Below are positions 47,142 to 56,786 of a stretch of DNA of 64,000 bases, one piece after another. Position 1 is the stretch's first letter, and the number at the start of each line of letters is the position of its first letter. The position numbers and the translations under genes are program-made. The notes under the pieces are model-generated. The model saw nothing but the letters and a program-made list of their open reading frames with translations, did no database searches and was not told the DNA's origin. Source of the DNA: Collimonas rhizosphaerae (GTDB lineage Bacteria; Pseudomonadota; Gammaproteobacteria; Burkholderiales; Burkholderiaceae_D); NCBI RefSeq assembly GCF_038896935.1, contig NZ_JBANDC010000016.1, positions 62,001 through 126,000 on the forward strand, written 5' to 3'.

Positions 47142-47575
47142 TCAAGTCCATTCTTATCGTCTGCATAGGAAACATCTGCCGCAGCCCCATGGCGGCGGCG
47201 CTGTTCGCAAAAAAACTGCCGGGACTGCATTGCCGCTCGGCCGGCATCGGCGCGCTGATAGGACAGCCCGCCGCGCAGGATTCGATTGAATTGATGGAGC
47301 AGCGCGATATTGACATCCGCGACCACCGGGCGCAGCAGCTGCAGTCCTGGCTGTGCGATTCCGCCGACCTGATCCTGGTGATGGATATCGAGCAGAAACA
47401 GCATATTGAAAAGCAGTACCCGACCACGCGCGGCAAATTGTTCCGGCTGGGGCAGTTCAGCCAGTTCGATGTGTTCGATCCTTACAAACGTCCGCGCGAT
47501 GAGTTCGAGAGCTGCCTGCGCCTGATCGAACAAGGCGTGGACGACTGGGTAAAGCGCATCGATTCGGTCAATTAG
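47138..47575 (+). CDS. wzb: Low-molecular-weight protein tyrosine phosphatase (Wzb-like)
   Basis: 145 residues, starting at a TTG that overlaps the wza stop (TTGA). The phosphate loop is VCIGNICRSP (C-x5-R-S) close to the N-terminus and the catalytic acid is in FDPYKRP. It removes phosphate from the C-terminal tyrosines of the Wzc kinase, and so controls polymer length and export. The wzc gene follows after 126 bases. Confidence 0.93.
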   Translation: MIKSILIVCIGNICRSPMAAALFAKKLPGLHCRSAGIGALIGQPAAQDSIELMEQRDIDIRDHRAQQLQSWLCDSADLILVMDIEQKQHIEKQYPTTRGKLFRLGQFSQFDVFDPYKRPRDEFESCLRLIEQGVDDWVKRIDSVN

Positions 47576-47701
47576 CGACGGCCGGCGAACCTGTTGCGAA
47601 TTTGCTGCCAGACGGCGCCGTGCGATGTCGGTGCGCGTCCTTCGCAAGCAATGCATGTTGTCAGTACCTCTATCAATATTTGCCAACCAGCTGAATAATC
47701 C

Positions 47702-49942
47702 ATGACTTCACTCAATCCGCTGCAACAAAATTTCACCGACAGGCATGAGGAAATCAGCCTTGCGGCCATTCTCGATATTCTGCTGGACAACCGCTGGCTG
47801 ATCGGCCTGATCACCGCCGGCTTTTTGCTGCTTGGCGCTTTATACGCTTTCCTCGGCACGCCCATCTACAAGGCCGACATCCTGGTGCAGGTGGAAGACA
47901 ATTCTCCCAGCGCCGCCGCCAGCAACATGCTGGCCGACATGTCGGCGATGTTCGACGTGAAGTCCACCGCGCCGGCCGAAATAGAAATCCTCGGCTCGCG
48001 CCTGGTGGTGTCCAGGAGCGTCGACAACCTGCATCTGTTCATCGACCAGGGGCCGAAGTATTTCCCCATCATCGGCGCCTTGATCGCCCGCCATAACCTG
48101 GAGCTGTCGGAGCCCGGCCTGCTTGGCATGGGCGGTTATGCCTGGGGCAGCGAAAAGATCGATGCCGACGTCTTCAATGTGCCGCAGGTGCTGGAAACCG
48201 AAACCTTCAAGCTGACCAACCTCGGCAAGGGCCGCTACAGCCTGGCCAGCTCGGTGTTCGACCAGGTGTTCGAAGGCACGGTCGGCAAGACCGAAAAATT
48301 TACCGTAACCGCCGGCGTGATCGAGCTGCACGTGGCGCAAATGCAGGCCAAGCCCGGCATCGTGTTCAAGCTGGTGCGCAATTCGCGCCTGAAGACCATA
48401 CAGGATTTGCAAGACCAGCTGAATATCGCCGAAAAGGGCAAGCAGTCCGGCGTCATCGGCGCCGAGCTGCTGGGGCCGGATCCCTACCTGGTTAGCGCCA
48501 CCATGAATGAAATCGGCCGCCAGTACGTGCAGCAGAACGTCGAACGCAAATCGGCCGAGGCCACCAAGTCGCTGGATTTCCTGGACGGCCAGCTGCCGGA
48601 ACTGAAGGCTGAGCTGGACAAGGCGGAAAACCTGTACAACGCCTTGCGCGAACGGGTCGGCACCATCGACATGGGCGAAGAAGCCAAGCTGGTGCTGCAG
48701 CAGTCGGTATCGACCGACACCCAGATCCTGGAGCTGAGGCAGAAGCGCAAGGATCTTTCCACCCGCTTTGCCGATTCGCATCCGTCGATCCTAGCCATCG
48801 ATCGCCAGATTGGCGCGCTGCAGAGCGAGCAAGGCAAGATCTCGGGACGCATCAAGACATTGCCGAACAGCGAGCAGGATGTATTGCGCCTGATGCGCGA
48901 CGTCACCGTCAACACCAGCTTGTATACCGGCTTGCTGAATAATATCCAGCAGTTGAAACTGCTCAAGGCGGGCAAGATCGGCAACGTGCGGGTGGTCGAT
49001 TCCGCTGCGCTGCCGGAAATCCCGGTCATCCCGAAAAAACCGCTGGTGTTCGCGCTTGCGCTGCTGCTTGGCCTGTTCTTCGGCGTGGTGACGGCGGTGC
49101 TGCGCAATATCCTGTACGGCGGCATCAGCAACCCTGAAGACATCGAGCGCCACGCCGGCCTGAGCGTGTATTCGACCGTGCCGCTGAGCGACGCCCAGCA
49201 GCTGCTGAATTACAAGATCAAGACGAAATCCAAGGAGATGGCGCTGCTGGCGGTGTCCGAGCCGCACGATACGGCGATCGAAAGCTTGCGCAGCCTGCGC
49301 ACCGCATTGCAGTTCGCCATGCTGGAAGCGCACAACAACATCGTACTGCTGACCGGCCCGGCGCCAGGGGTCGGCAAATCCTTCATCTCCGCCAACCTGG
49401 CGGCCGTGATTGCCTCTTCCGGGAAGCGCGTATTGCTGATCGACGCCGACCTGCGCAAAGGCCACCTGAACCAGTATTTCGGCATGGGCCGCGGCAAGGG
49501 CCTGTCCGAGCTGATTTCCGGCAGCAGCAAGCCGAGCGAAGCGCTGCATAAAGGCATCGTGCCAAACCTGGATTTCATTTCCACCGGCACCTTGCCGCCG
49601 AATCCTGCCGAGCTGTTCCTGGTCGGGCGCATGTCTGAACTGCTGCAAGAATTTTCCGCTTCCTACGACCTGGTGCTGATCGATACGCCGCCGGTGCTGG
49701 CGGCATCGGATACCGGCATCCTGGCGGCGCTGGCAGGCACGGCATTCCTGGTGGCTCGGGCCGAGACCACCAAGCTGGGAGAAATCGTCGAATCCATGAA
49801 GCGCCTGGCGCAGAGCGGCGTCCATGCGAAAGGCGTGATCTTCAACGGCCTCAGGCTGGATACGCGCCGTTACGGCTACGGCAATTCGGGACGTTATCGC
49901 TACACCGCCTATTCCTATAAACCGCAAGACGTCAAATCCTGA
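47702..49942 (+). CDS. wzc: Polysaccharide co-polymerase and tyrosine autokinase (Wzc-like)
   Basis: 746 residues. A Wzz domain with membrane helices near residues 30-55 and 440-465 frames a long periplasmic coiled region. The cytoplasmic kinase has Walker A GPAPGVGKS (Lys559), Walker A' VLLIDADLRKG and Walker B LVLIDTPPV. The C-terminus carries a tyrosine cluster (RRYGYGNSGRYRYTAYSY), the autophosphorylation tail. It acts with Wza and Wzb in chain length control and export. Confidence 0.95.
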   Translation: MTSLNPLQQNFTDRHEEISLAAILDILLDNRWLIGLITAGFLLLGALYAFLGTPIYKADILVQVEDNSPSAAASNMLADMSAMFDVKSTAPAEIEILGSRLVVSRSVDNLHLFIDQGPKYFPIIGALIARHNLELSEPGLLGMGGYAWGSEKIDADVFNVPQVLETETFKLTNLGKGRYSLASSVFDQVFEGTVGKTEKFTVTAGVIELHVAQMQAKPGIVFKLVRNSRLKTIQDLQDQLNIAEKGKQSGVIGAELLGPDPYLVSATMNEIGRQYVQQNVERKSAEATKSLDFLDGQLPELKAELDKAENLYNALRERVGTIDMGEEAKLVLQQSVSTDTQILELRQKRKDLSTRFADSHPSILAIDRQIGALQSEQGKISGRIKTLPNSEQDVLRLMRDVTVNTSLYTGLLNNIQQLKLLKAGKIGNVRVVDSAALPEIPVIPKKPLVFALALLLGLFFGVVTAVLRNILYGGISNPEDIERHAGLSVYSTVPLSDAQQLLNYKIKTKSKEMALLAVSEPHDTAIESLRSLRTALQFAMLEAHNNIVLLTGPAPGVGKSFISANLAAVIASSGKRVLLIDADLRKGHLNQYFGMGRGKGLSELISGSSKPSEALHKGIVPNLDFISTGTLPPNPAELFLVGRMSELLQEFSASYDLVLIDTPPVLAASDTGILAALAGTAFLVARAETTKLGEIVESMKRLAQSGVHAKGVIFNGLRLDTRRYGYGNSGRYRYTAYSYKPQDVKS

Positions 49943-49955
49943 TCGCACCCGCCAC

Positions 49956-51158
49956 ATGAAAAAAGCCAAGGCGCTGCTGCAAGTGATTTTTGAGCAAGCA
50001 GTTTTCACACTGTCGTTTTTTGCCACCCAGGCGCTGCTGGCGCGCTACCTGAGCGTGGAGGCGTTCGCGTCGTTTTCCGCGATCTATTCGGCGGTGATCC
50101 TGCTCAATATCGTGCACGGCTGCACGGTCATGGAACCGTTGCTGGTGTTCGCCAAATCGAATTATTCGATCGGCCGCAAGCTGTTGCTGCAGCTGCACCT
50201 GCCGGTGGCGCTGCTGAGCTTGCTGGTCGTGGTCTACCTGGTCTTGCGCATTCCCGATACGCCGCCGTATTTCATTTATGCGCTGATCCTGGCGCTGGCG
50301 GGTTTCGTGGCGTACTGGACCGTACGCTCGGTTGCGATCCTGGACAACAAAAGCCTGAAATCCGTGATACCGGCGCTGGCCCAGCTGGCTGGCGTGTTCG
50401 CGGCAATTGCGGTGATTCCCAAGGACAGTCCTTACCAGCTGAGCGAGCTGCTGGCAGCTATCGGCCTGCCTTTGCTGCTGGCCAGCGGACTGGTCGCCAT
50501 CGGCTCGAAGAGGAAAGACGCCCATCCGAACCCCGTGCCCGGCGAAAAAATCTCCTGGCTCAGCTTCGGCCTGAACAATTCCCTGAGCCAGATCATGGTC
50601 TGGGCCATGACCCACGGCCTGGTGATCTATTACATGTCCAGGCAACAGGCGGACCTGGCGGCCAACTTCCGGGTAGTGATGACGCTGGTGCTGCCGGCGC
50701 AGTACCTGAATATCGCGATCTCGAACTTCGGCCTGCCGAGGCTGGCGCGGCTGGCCGATGAAAAATCGTCCAGCTTTGCCGCCATGGCGCGCATGCTGAT
50801 CGCGGCGACGCTGGCTTCCAGCCTGGTGTACAGCCTGGTGCTGTGGCTCTCGGGACAATTGCTGGTCGGCTTGCTGTTCGGCGCCAAATACAGCGGCCTC
50901 GACATGCGCGACTACTTCCTGCTGCCGATGATCCTGGCGGCGATCCAGGGCACGCGCACCGTATTGAAGGCGCTCAGGCTGACCCACCACGCCAGCTGGG
51001 CGGTGGCCGGCGGCTTCCTGTGCTTCGTGCTGGTGTTTGTCACGCGCCCGGCGACCTCGGTCAGCACGGTGTTCGTGCCGACCGTATTCGGCCTCGGACT
51101 CGCTGCTTTCATCATGTTTTATCAAATCCGTAAAAGTCTGAAAGTGGTGGCCATATGA
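49956..51158 (+). CDS. Polysaccharide flippase (Wzx-like)
   Basis: 400 residues with about twelve hydrophobic segments, beginning LQVIFEQAVFTLSFFATQAL and ALLARYLSVEAFASFSAIYS, the usual start of MATE-like polysaccharide transporters. It is short for this class and its overall similarity is by fold only. It would flip the lipid-linked repeat unit across the inner membrane. It overlaps the pyruvyl transferase gene by four bases. Confidence 0.82.
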   Translation: MKKAKALLQVIFEQAVFTLSFFATQALLARYLSVEAFASFSAIYSAVILLNIVHGCTVMEPLLVFAKSNYSIGRKLLLQLHLPVALLSLLVVVYLVLRIPDTPPYFIYALILALAGFVAYWTVRSVAILDNKSLKSVIPALAQLAGVFAAIAVIPKDSPYQLSELLAAIGLPLLLASGLVAIGSKRKDAHPNPVPGEKISWLSFGLNNSLSQIMVWAMTHGLVIYYMSRQQADLAANFRVVMTLVLPAQYLNIAISNFGLPRLARLADEKSSSFAAMARMLIAATLASSLVYSLVLWLSGQLLVGLLFGAKYSGLDMRDYFLLPMILAAIQGTRTVLKALRLTHHASWAVAGGFLCFVLVFVTRPATSVSTVFVPTVFGLGLAAFIMFYQIRKSLKVVAI

Positions 51159-52375
51159 AAATCGTGATTTGCGCTGTTCCCTATAGCCCCAACCTGGGCG
51201 ACGGCGTCATCTATGAAAACATCAAGCAGTTGCTGCTGGAGCGGGTTCCCGGTGCGCAGGTCAGCGCGCTCGACATTGCCGGCCGCGACGATTATGTGAA
51301 GACCGGAATCTCGAAAAAATCGCTGGTCAACAAAGTGCCGAAGCGGTTGCGTCCGTACGCAGTCTGCACCTATTTCAGCCTGCAGTATTTCCTGCGATGG
51401 CGCCGCAAGTGGGTAAGCCAGCTGGCGGACGCTGACCTGGTCGTGGTCGGCGGCGGCCAGCTGCTGCTGGACGTGCACCTGAATTTCCCGGTCAAGCTGT
51501 TCCTGCTGTCGAAGGCGGTCAAGGCCGCTGGAAAATCCGGCAAGGTCGCCGTATTCGGCGTCGGCGTGTCGAAGAGCATGTCTAGCGCCGGCACCGGCCT
51601 GACCAGGCGCACCTGGGAAAACCTGGCGCCGATCCAGGCCAGCACCCGCGATATCGCTTCGGCGCAGAACCTGAAGCTGATCTTGGGGCAGCCGCTGGAT
51701 GTCAAGGTGACGCCGGATCCAGGCATCTATTCACAGCAGACGTTTGCCGCCTTCCTGCCGCCGCGCGCAACCGGCAACGTGCTGGGAATCTGCATCTCCA
51801 GTCCGCTGGAATTGAACCAGGCCGGAATGGAAAAACAGGATTACAGCGAGCGCATCGGAAAATATTTCCAGGAACTGGCGATCCAGGCGGTGACGCTAGG
51901 ATACCGGGTCCACCTGTTTACCAACGGTTCGCCGGAAGACGAGGCGTTCAAGGATGCGCTGGCGGCCGGGCTGGACCCGGAAATCGTCAACCTGCCGCGC
52001 CCCGGGGTGCCGTCGCAGCTGGTGGCCAACATCGGTCAATGCGACTGTGTCATCGCGCACCGGCTGCACGCCAACATTGTCGCCTACGCACTGGATATCC
52101 CGAGCATCGGCCTGAACTGGGACAGCAAGGTCCAGTCATTTTTTGAGCTCACCGGCCGCGGCCGCTTTTTCATGCCGGCGCCGGTACCGGATGTCACCCG
52201 CACTTTCAAGCTGCTGTACCAGGCGCTGCAAGTCGACGGCACCGGCGAGAAGCTGCGCCTGACGCAGCAATTGACAACTGAAATTGCCGCCTTGCTGGAG
52301 CGTTCTGGCCTGGCAGGAAAGGTACACGCGGCAGAGGCGGATTCTGCGGCGAGGGCTGTCACGGCAGCGGCATAG
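51155..52375 (+). CDS. Polysaccharide pyruvyl transferase family protein
   Basis: 406 residues of PF04230: start IVICAVPYSPNLGDGVIYEN, core VVVGGGQLLLDVHLNFPVKL and later GQCDCVIAHRLHANIVAYAL, with IPSIGLNWDSKV. These enzymes put pyruvate ketals on sugars from phosphoenolpyruvate, giving the polymer negative charge. The ATGA overlap with the flippase gene supports one operon. A polymer carrying acidic pyruvate groups is the simplest prediction. Confidence 0.9.
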   Translation: MKIVICAVPYSPNLGDGVIYENIKQLLLERVPGAQVSALDIAGRDDYVKTGISKKSLVNKVPKRLRPYAVCTYFSLQYFLRWRRKWVSQLADADLVVVGGGQLLLDVHLNFPVKLFLLSKAVKAAGKSGKVAVFGVGVSKSMSSAGTGLTRRTWENLAPIQASTRDIASAQNLKLILGQPLDVKVTPDPGIYSQQTFAAFLPPRATGNVLGICISSPLELNQAGMEKQDYSERIGKYFQELAIQAVTLGYRVHLFTNGSPEDEAFKDALAAGLDPEIVNLPRPGVPSQLVANIGQCDCVIAHRLHANIVAYALDIPSIGLNWDSKVQSFFELTGRGRFFMPAPVPDVTRTFKLLYQALQVDGTGEKLRLTQQLTTEIAALLERSGLAGKVHAAEADSAARAVTAAA

Positions 52376-52381
52376 GCAACC

Positions 52382-53434
52382 ATGCGCTCCTTATTCGACA
52401 AACGCATCGCACCCGATATCCGGCTCATCTGCGGAATCTTGATGCTGGTGCTGACTGCGCTCATCTATATGTACCAGCGGGCGTTCCTTCCGAGTTATTT
52501 CTTCACCGATGAAACCACGATCATCGACCTGATGAAATATACCGACCTCAGCCTGGCCGAACAGAATTCGTTCGTCAGCACGGCGGTGATTTTTTCTTTC
52601 CTCGGGTCGGCCTGGTCGCAAGTGCTGCTGCTGGTAGCCACCTGCTCGGTGATCTTCTATATCAGCAGGAAATCGCTGCGGCTGGTCGACCTGGCGTTTG
52701 CCTGCGTCCTGATGCTGTCGTTCACGCTGTTCAACCTGAAGCTGTCGAAAGAGATCATCGTCATCCTGCTGAACCTGCTGGTGTGCTATGTCTGCACCTG
52801 GCGCATATCCAACCACGGCAAGACGGCGCTGGTGATTGCAATCTACCTGCTGTATGCCTGGCAGTTCCGCATCTACTACGTGCTGATCGCCGCCATCATG
52901 GTGGTCATGCATATCGTGTTCAGCACCCGCGGCAAGCTGCGCGCCGTGATCGTGCTGGGCATCATGGCGGCTTGCCTGGTGCTGCCGGGAGATTTCTGGA
53001 ACCAGCTGCAGCAGGCGCGTGACATCATCAACATGGAAAGAGAAGGGCTGTCCGATTCGAAGACCATTTTCTCGAATGTCCTGACGCCGAACGGCATCAT
53101 GACGGCTTTCCCGAATGCCGGTTTTGCCGCGCTGCGTTTTTATTTCGCTCCCATCTTTTCCCTGCGCGTGCAAGAGATATTCCTGTCTTTCACGCTATGG
53201 CTGCTGACCTTCCTCATGTTCCGGCGGCATAACCACAAACATCCGCTGTTCCTGCTGCTGGTCGCCAATTTCGCCATCCAGACTTTCTTCGAGCCTGACC
53301 TTGGGTCGTTTTTCCGTCACCTGACCGCTTATGCCTTCTGCGTATTCGGCATCGATTACCTTCAGCCGGGACGCATCCTCTTGCACCACCCGGCAGCAGC
53401 GCCAGCACCGGCGCATTTCTATCGGGAGACTTAA
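52382..53434 (+). CDS. Wzy-like polysaccharide polymerase (putative)
   Basis: 350 residues with nine to eleven hydrophobic segments and a periplasmic stretch in the middle (LNLKLSKEIIVILLNLLVCY, then WQFRIYYVLIAAIMVVMHIV). No conserved motif names the family; Wzy proteins diverge strongly. The position between pyruvyl transferase and glycosyltransferase genes and the lack of another candidate make it the likely polymerase. It abuts the next gene without a gap. Confidence 0.72.
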   Translation: MRSLFDKRIAPDIRLICGILMLVLTALIYMYQRAFLPSYFFTDETTIIDLMKYTDLSLAEQNSFVSTAVIFSFLGSAWSQVLLLVATCSVIFYISRKSLRLVDLAFACVLMLSFTLFNLKLSKEIIVILLNLLVCYVCTWRISNHGKTALVIAIYLLYAWQFRIYYVLIAAIMVVMHIVFSTRGKLRAVIVLGIMAACLVLPGDFWNQLQQARDIINMEREGLSDSKTIFSNVLTPNGIMTAFPNAGFAALRFYFAPIFSLRVQEIFLSFTLWLLTFLMFRRHNHKHPLFLLLVANFAIQTFFEPDLGSFFRHLTAYAFCVFGIDYLQPGRILLHHPAAAPAPAHFYRET

Positions 53435-54517
53435 ATGCAAAAGCAGGAACCCGTGCTGCATGTGTTGAATGTGGCAGAGACGATCAAGGGCGGCGTCGCA
53501 ACCTACCTGGAAACGCTGGAGCGCCTCAGCGCCGATTTCAACTGCCGTTTCGACTACCTGGTGCCAGCCGCCCAGGCCGACCAGCTGAAAGCGGAGCGCG
53601 TGCACCATCATTCGCATTCGCGCGGCGGGCTGGGGCCGTTCAAGCTGGCGCTTGCGATAGTGCGCCAGGTGCGGAAGTCGCGTCCGGACATGGTCTATGC
53701 CCACAGCACCTTCGCCGGCGTTGCGCTGTGCCTGGCCAAGCCATGGCTGGGACGGAAGGTGAAGACCATTTATTGCGCCCATGGCTGGGCCAGTTTCCGC
53801 GACCGTAGCAAATCGGTGACCCTGGTTACCCGCGCCATCGAAAAAATCATGTCTTACATTCCGAACGCGGTGATCGATATCTCGCGCTACGAACATGTCA
53901 ATAATCGCAAGTTCGGGTTCTCCCGCAATTGCATCCTGATCCAGAATACCGTGCTCGACCGCATCCTGCCGCCGGCCAAGGAGGACCCGGACGACGGCCA
54001 CCTGCATATATTGTTTGTCGGCAGGCTGGATCACCAGAAAGGCTACGATATCCTGGTGGACGCCATCCGCATCCTGCAAAAGAAGCGACCGAAATATGTG
54101 TATCACATCGTCGGCGCGCCGGTGCTGGCGAACCTGCAGATCGAAATGCTGGAAGCCGCCAACGTGCATTATTACGGCTGGATCGGGCAGGCCGAGATCA
54201 ACGCCTATTACGACCTGGCCGATGTGCTGGTGATGCCGTCGCGCGCCGAAGGATTCGGCCTGACGGCGCTGGAAGCTTTCCGCAGCTATGTTCCGGTGGT
54301 GGCCAGCAACCGCGGCGCCTTGCCCGATATCGTCGAGCACGCGGTCAACGGCCTGATTTTCAACTGCACCGCGGGCGACCTGGCCGAGAAGCTGGAAAAC
54401 CTGAACCGCGCCAGCCTGGGTGACTACGCAGAAGCAGCGCGCGCCTCTTACCTGACGCGTTTTTCTCCAGGCCAGTTCATCGCCAGCTACCAGAAACTAT
54501 TTTCTCGCCTGCGGTAA
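53435..54517 (+). CDS. Glycosyltransferase family 4
   Basis: 360 residues of GT-B fold. The N-half begins VLHVLNVAETIKGGVATYLE; the C-half holds ILFVGRLDHQKGYDILVDAI and the donor-binding E-x7-E motif in PSRAEGFGLTALEAF. It is the only glycosyltransferase in the plus-strand operon and would add the second sugar to the lipid carrier loaded by the WcaJ-type enzyme. Sugar specificity cannot be read. Confidence 0.93.
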   Translation: MQKQEPVLHVLNVAETIKGGVATYLETLERLSADFNCRFDYLVPAAQADQLKAERVHHHSHSRGGLGPFKLALAIVRQVRKSRPDMVYAHSTFAGVALCLAKPWLGRKVKTIYCAHGWASFRDRSKSVTLVTRAIEKIMSYIPNAVIDISRYEHVNNRKFGFSRNCILIQNTVLDRILPPAKEDPDDGHLHILFVGRLDHQKGYDILVDAIRILQKKRPKYVYHIVGAPVLANLQIEMLEAANVHYYGWIGQAEINAYYDLADVLVMPSRAEGFGLTALEAFRSYVPVVASNRGALPDIVEHAVNGLIFNCTAGDLAEKLENLNRASLGDYAEAARASYLTRFSPGQFIASYQKLFSRLR

Positions 54518-54569
54518 ACCAATTAACGCCTTTACCGTCCAACAGGATCCTATTCGACCGGAGCGAAAG

Positions 54570-55826
54570 ATGAAACTACCTGCAGCATGGCTTATTCCTG
54601 TGTGCGGCGTATTGGCGGCTTCTCATGCGTCTGCGTGGGAAAAATACGGCATCCACTCCGCCTATCCGGCGGCTATCAGCGTCCAGATCAATCCATCGCA
54701 AATAACCAACCAGCAGCTGGCGGCCATCAAGGACGCCGGCTTCGAGTACGTCAGATTCGGCACCCGTCCGCCGGTCAGCGACAAGCCGCAGGATTTTTCG
54801 GAACTGCTGGAGCGCTTGCGCAAGGCCCAGCTGAAACCGATCATCACCCTGTTCGGCGGCGCCACGGTCTGGATGCAGCCGAAGCGGATGATGTCGACGA
54901 CCATGACGCCGCTGGATGCGGCCGATAATTTCTCCAGATTCGCGCTGACCACCTTGAACCAGTACGCGGATCCCAACATCCTGTGGGAATTATGGAACGA
55001 ACCGGACAATCCGACTTTCCTGAAGCCGGGCATGCTGCAAACCGGCCTGGTGCCGGCAATCCAGAAAATCTGCGCGGCGCTGGAACAGCAAAAGGGCGGC
55101 GCCAGGAAAAACATCTTTGGCTTCGGCTTCGCCAAGCTGCCCAACCTGCAGCCCAAAATTCCCGATGACAAGCTGCTGGCCATCTCACTGCAAAATTGCC
55201 TGAGCGGCGTTTCGGTGCACCCGTACCGGAAAATTCCGGAGACGCTGGCCGACGATGCGTCCAAGAGCCGCGAGCTGCTGCACAAGTACGGCAAGGGCGA
55301 ACTGCCGATGATTGCATCCGAATGGGGTTATTCCAACTTTACCGCGGCCCGGGACCAGGGCGGCCAGGCGCAACTGGTGCTCAGGGAATACCTGTCCACG
55401 GTATTCGCCGGCATTCCGCTGGTGAATATCTACCAGTGGCAAGATACCGGGCCGGACCGGGCTGCGCGCGAACAAAACTACGGACTGACCGACAGCAGCG
55501 GCCAGGTCAAGCTGGCTTTGCCCGCGCTCAAGCATTTGCTGGGCAAGCTGAAAGATACCCAGCTGGCCGGCAGCGAGAAAGTGGGTGAGGCTTATCAGCT
55601 GGTGTTGAATAGCCAGCCAGGGGCTTCGGCAAAACGCAGTGTCCACGTCGTATGGAGTTCTGCGGCGCGTCCTGGCGGCGGTTTTTCGATCCCGCGGAAC
55701 AAGGGACAGCGCTGCGTGATCAGCGAGTTTTATCCGCAGCAGGGCGACAAGCCCTGCCTGGAAGGCGCCGCCAGCGTTGACCTCAACGCCGGCCCGTCGC
55801 CAATGGCGGTTACGCTATACGACTAG
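54570..55826 (+). CDS. Periplasmic PslG-like glycoside hydrolase (clan GH-A)
   Basis: 418 residues with a signal peptide ending near SHASA. A TIM-barrel glycosidase: general acid/base Glu144 in WELWNEPDNP, conserved His in SVHPY and nucleophile Glu251 in MIASEWGYS. Size, signal and place inside an exopolysaccharide operon recall PslG (GH39) of Pseudomonas, which cleaves its own polymer; GH5-like enzymes are the alternative. It likely trims or releases the exopolysaccharide in the periplasm. Confidence 0.85.
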   Translation: MKLPAAWLIPVCGVLAASHASAWEKYGIHSAYPAAISVQINPSQITNQQLAAIKDAGFEYVRFGTRPPVSDKPQDFSELLERLRKAQLKPIITLFGGATVWMQPKRMMSTTMTPLDAADNFSRFALTTLNQYADPNILWELWNEPDNPTFLKPGMLQTGLVPAIQKICAALEQQKGGARKNIFGFGFAKLPNLQPKIPDDKLLAISLQNCLSGVSVHPYRKIPETLADDASKSRELLHKYGKGELPMIASEWGYSNFTAARDQGGQAQLVLREYLSTVFAGIPLVNIYQWQDTGPDRAAREQNYGLTDSSGQVKLALPALKHLLGKLKDTQLAGSEKVGEAYQLVLNSQPGASAKRSVHVVWSSAARPGGGFSIPRNKGQRCVISEFYPQQGDKPCLEGAASVDLNAGPSPMAVTLYD

Positions 55827-55842
55827 GGCCGGCCGGTCCTAG
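55823..55842. terminator. Palindrome covering both stop codons of convergent genes
   Basis: CTAGGGCCGG (55823-55832) is followed directly by CCGGTCCTAG (55833-55842), a 10-base inverted repeat with one G-T pair. It contains the TAG stop of the hydrolase gene and, on the other strand, the TAG stop of galU. No T run follows, so its action as a terminator is uncertain. Confidence 0.35.
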
Positions 55843-56720
55843 ATCTTGTCGGCGACGAAGTTGTTGAGGAATTCGCGGAATTCCTTTTTGACTTCAGGGT
55901 GCTTCAGCGCGAATTTTACCGAGGCTTGCAGGTAGCCGAGCTTGCTGCCGCAGTCATAGCGCGTGCCTTCGAACTGGTAGGCCATCACCGCCTCTTGACC
56001 CAGCAGCGACGCAATGGCGTCGGTCAGCTGCAGTTCGCCGCCCGAGCCTGGCTGGAGCGTGTGCAGGTGATCGAAAATCGATGCGTTCAGGATGTAGCGT
56101 CCGACCACGCCCAGGTTGGACGGCGCATCTTCCGGCGCCGGTTTTTCAACGATGCCGTGCAGCTTGTGCAGGCGGTCGCCGGCTGGCGTGCCGGCCACCA
56201 CACCGTAGGAACGGCTCTGCACCGGGGCGATCGATTCAACGCCGATGATGCTGCTGCCATAGTCCGCATACAGGTCGGTCATCTGCCGCATGACCGGCGT
56301 AGTCCCATCCAGCAGGTCGTCTGCCAGGATCACTGCAAACGGTTCGCCGTGCACCAGCCGCTCGGCGCACATCACGGCATGGCCCAGGCCCAGCGCTTCC
56401 GCCTGCCGCACATAAAAACATTCGACATTCTTGGGCTTGATTTGGCGCAGCACTTCCAGCAGCGCCTGCTTGTTCTTGGCCAGCAGTTCGGCTTCCAGCT
56501 CGTAGGCTTTGTCGAAATGGTCTTCGATGGCGCGCTTGTTGCGGCCGGTGACAAAAATCATTTCGGTGATGCCGGCGGCGGCGGCTTCTTCCACCGCATA
56601 CTGGATCAAGGGCTTGTCTACCACTGGCAGCATTTCCTTGGGGCTGGCCTTGGTGGCGGGCAGGAAGCGGGTGCCGAGGCCGGCGACAGGAAATACGGCT
56701 TTGGTGATTTTTTTATGCAT
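55839..56720 (-). CDS. galU: UTP-glucose-1-phosphate uridylyltransferase
   Basis: 293 residues, standard GalU. The nucleotidyltransferase signature VFPVAGLGTRFLPATKASPK is followed by KPLIQYAVEEA and FAVILADDLLDG; the GIVEKPAPEDAPSN region binds the sugar phosphate. It makes UDP-glucose, a precursor for the exopolysaccharide and for the WcaJ-type enzyme upstream on the same strand. A strong terminator separates the two, so galU probably has its own promoter. Confidence 0.96.
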   Translation of the reverse strand: MHKKITKAVFPVAGLGTRFLPATKASPKEMLPVVDKPLIQYAVEEAAAAGITEMIFVTGRNKRAIEDHFDKAYELEAELLAKNKQALLEVLRQIKPKNVECFYVRQAEALGLGHAVMCAERLVHGEPFAVILADDLLDGTTPVMRQMTDLYADYGSSIIGVESIAPVQSRSYGVVAGTPAGDRLHKLHGIVEKPAPEDAPSNLGVVGRYILNASIFDHLHTLQPGSGGELQLTDAIASLLGQEAVMAYQFEGTRYDCGSKLGYLQASVKFALKHPEVKKEFREFLNNFVADKI

Positions 56721-56747
56721 GCTGATGACTCTTGAAGATAGATTTGT

Positions 56748-56772
56748 AAAAAAAAGCGCCGCGGGCGGCGCC
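56748..56772 (-). terminator. Intrinsic terminator of the WcaJ-type gene
   Basis: On the minus strand GCGCCGC and GCGGCGC form a GC-rich stem followed by eight T. It lies 15 bases after the stop of the undecaprenyl-phosphate transferase gene. Confidence 0.9.
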
Positions 56773-56786
56773 AGGCAAGCTATTGA

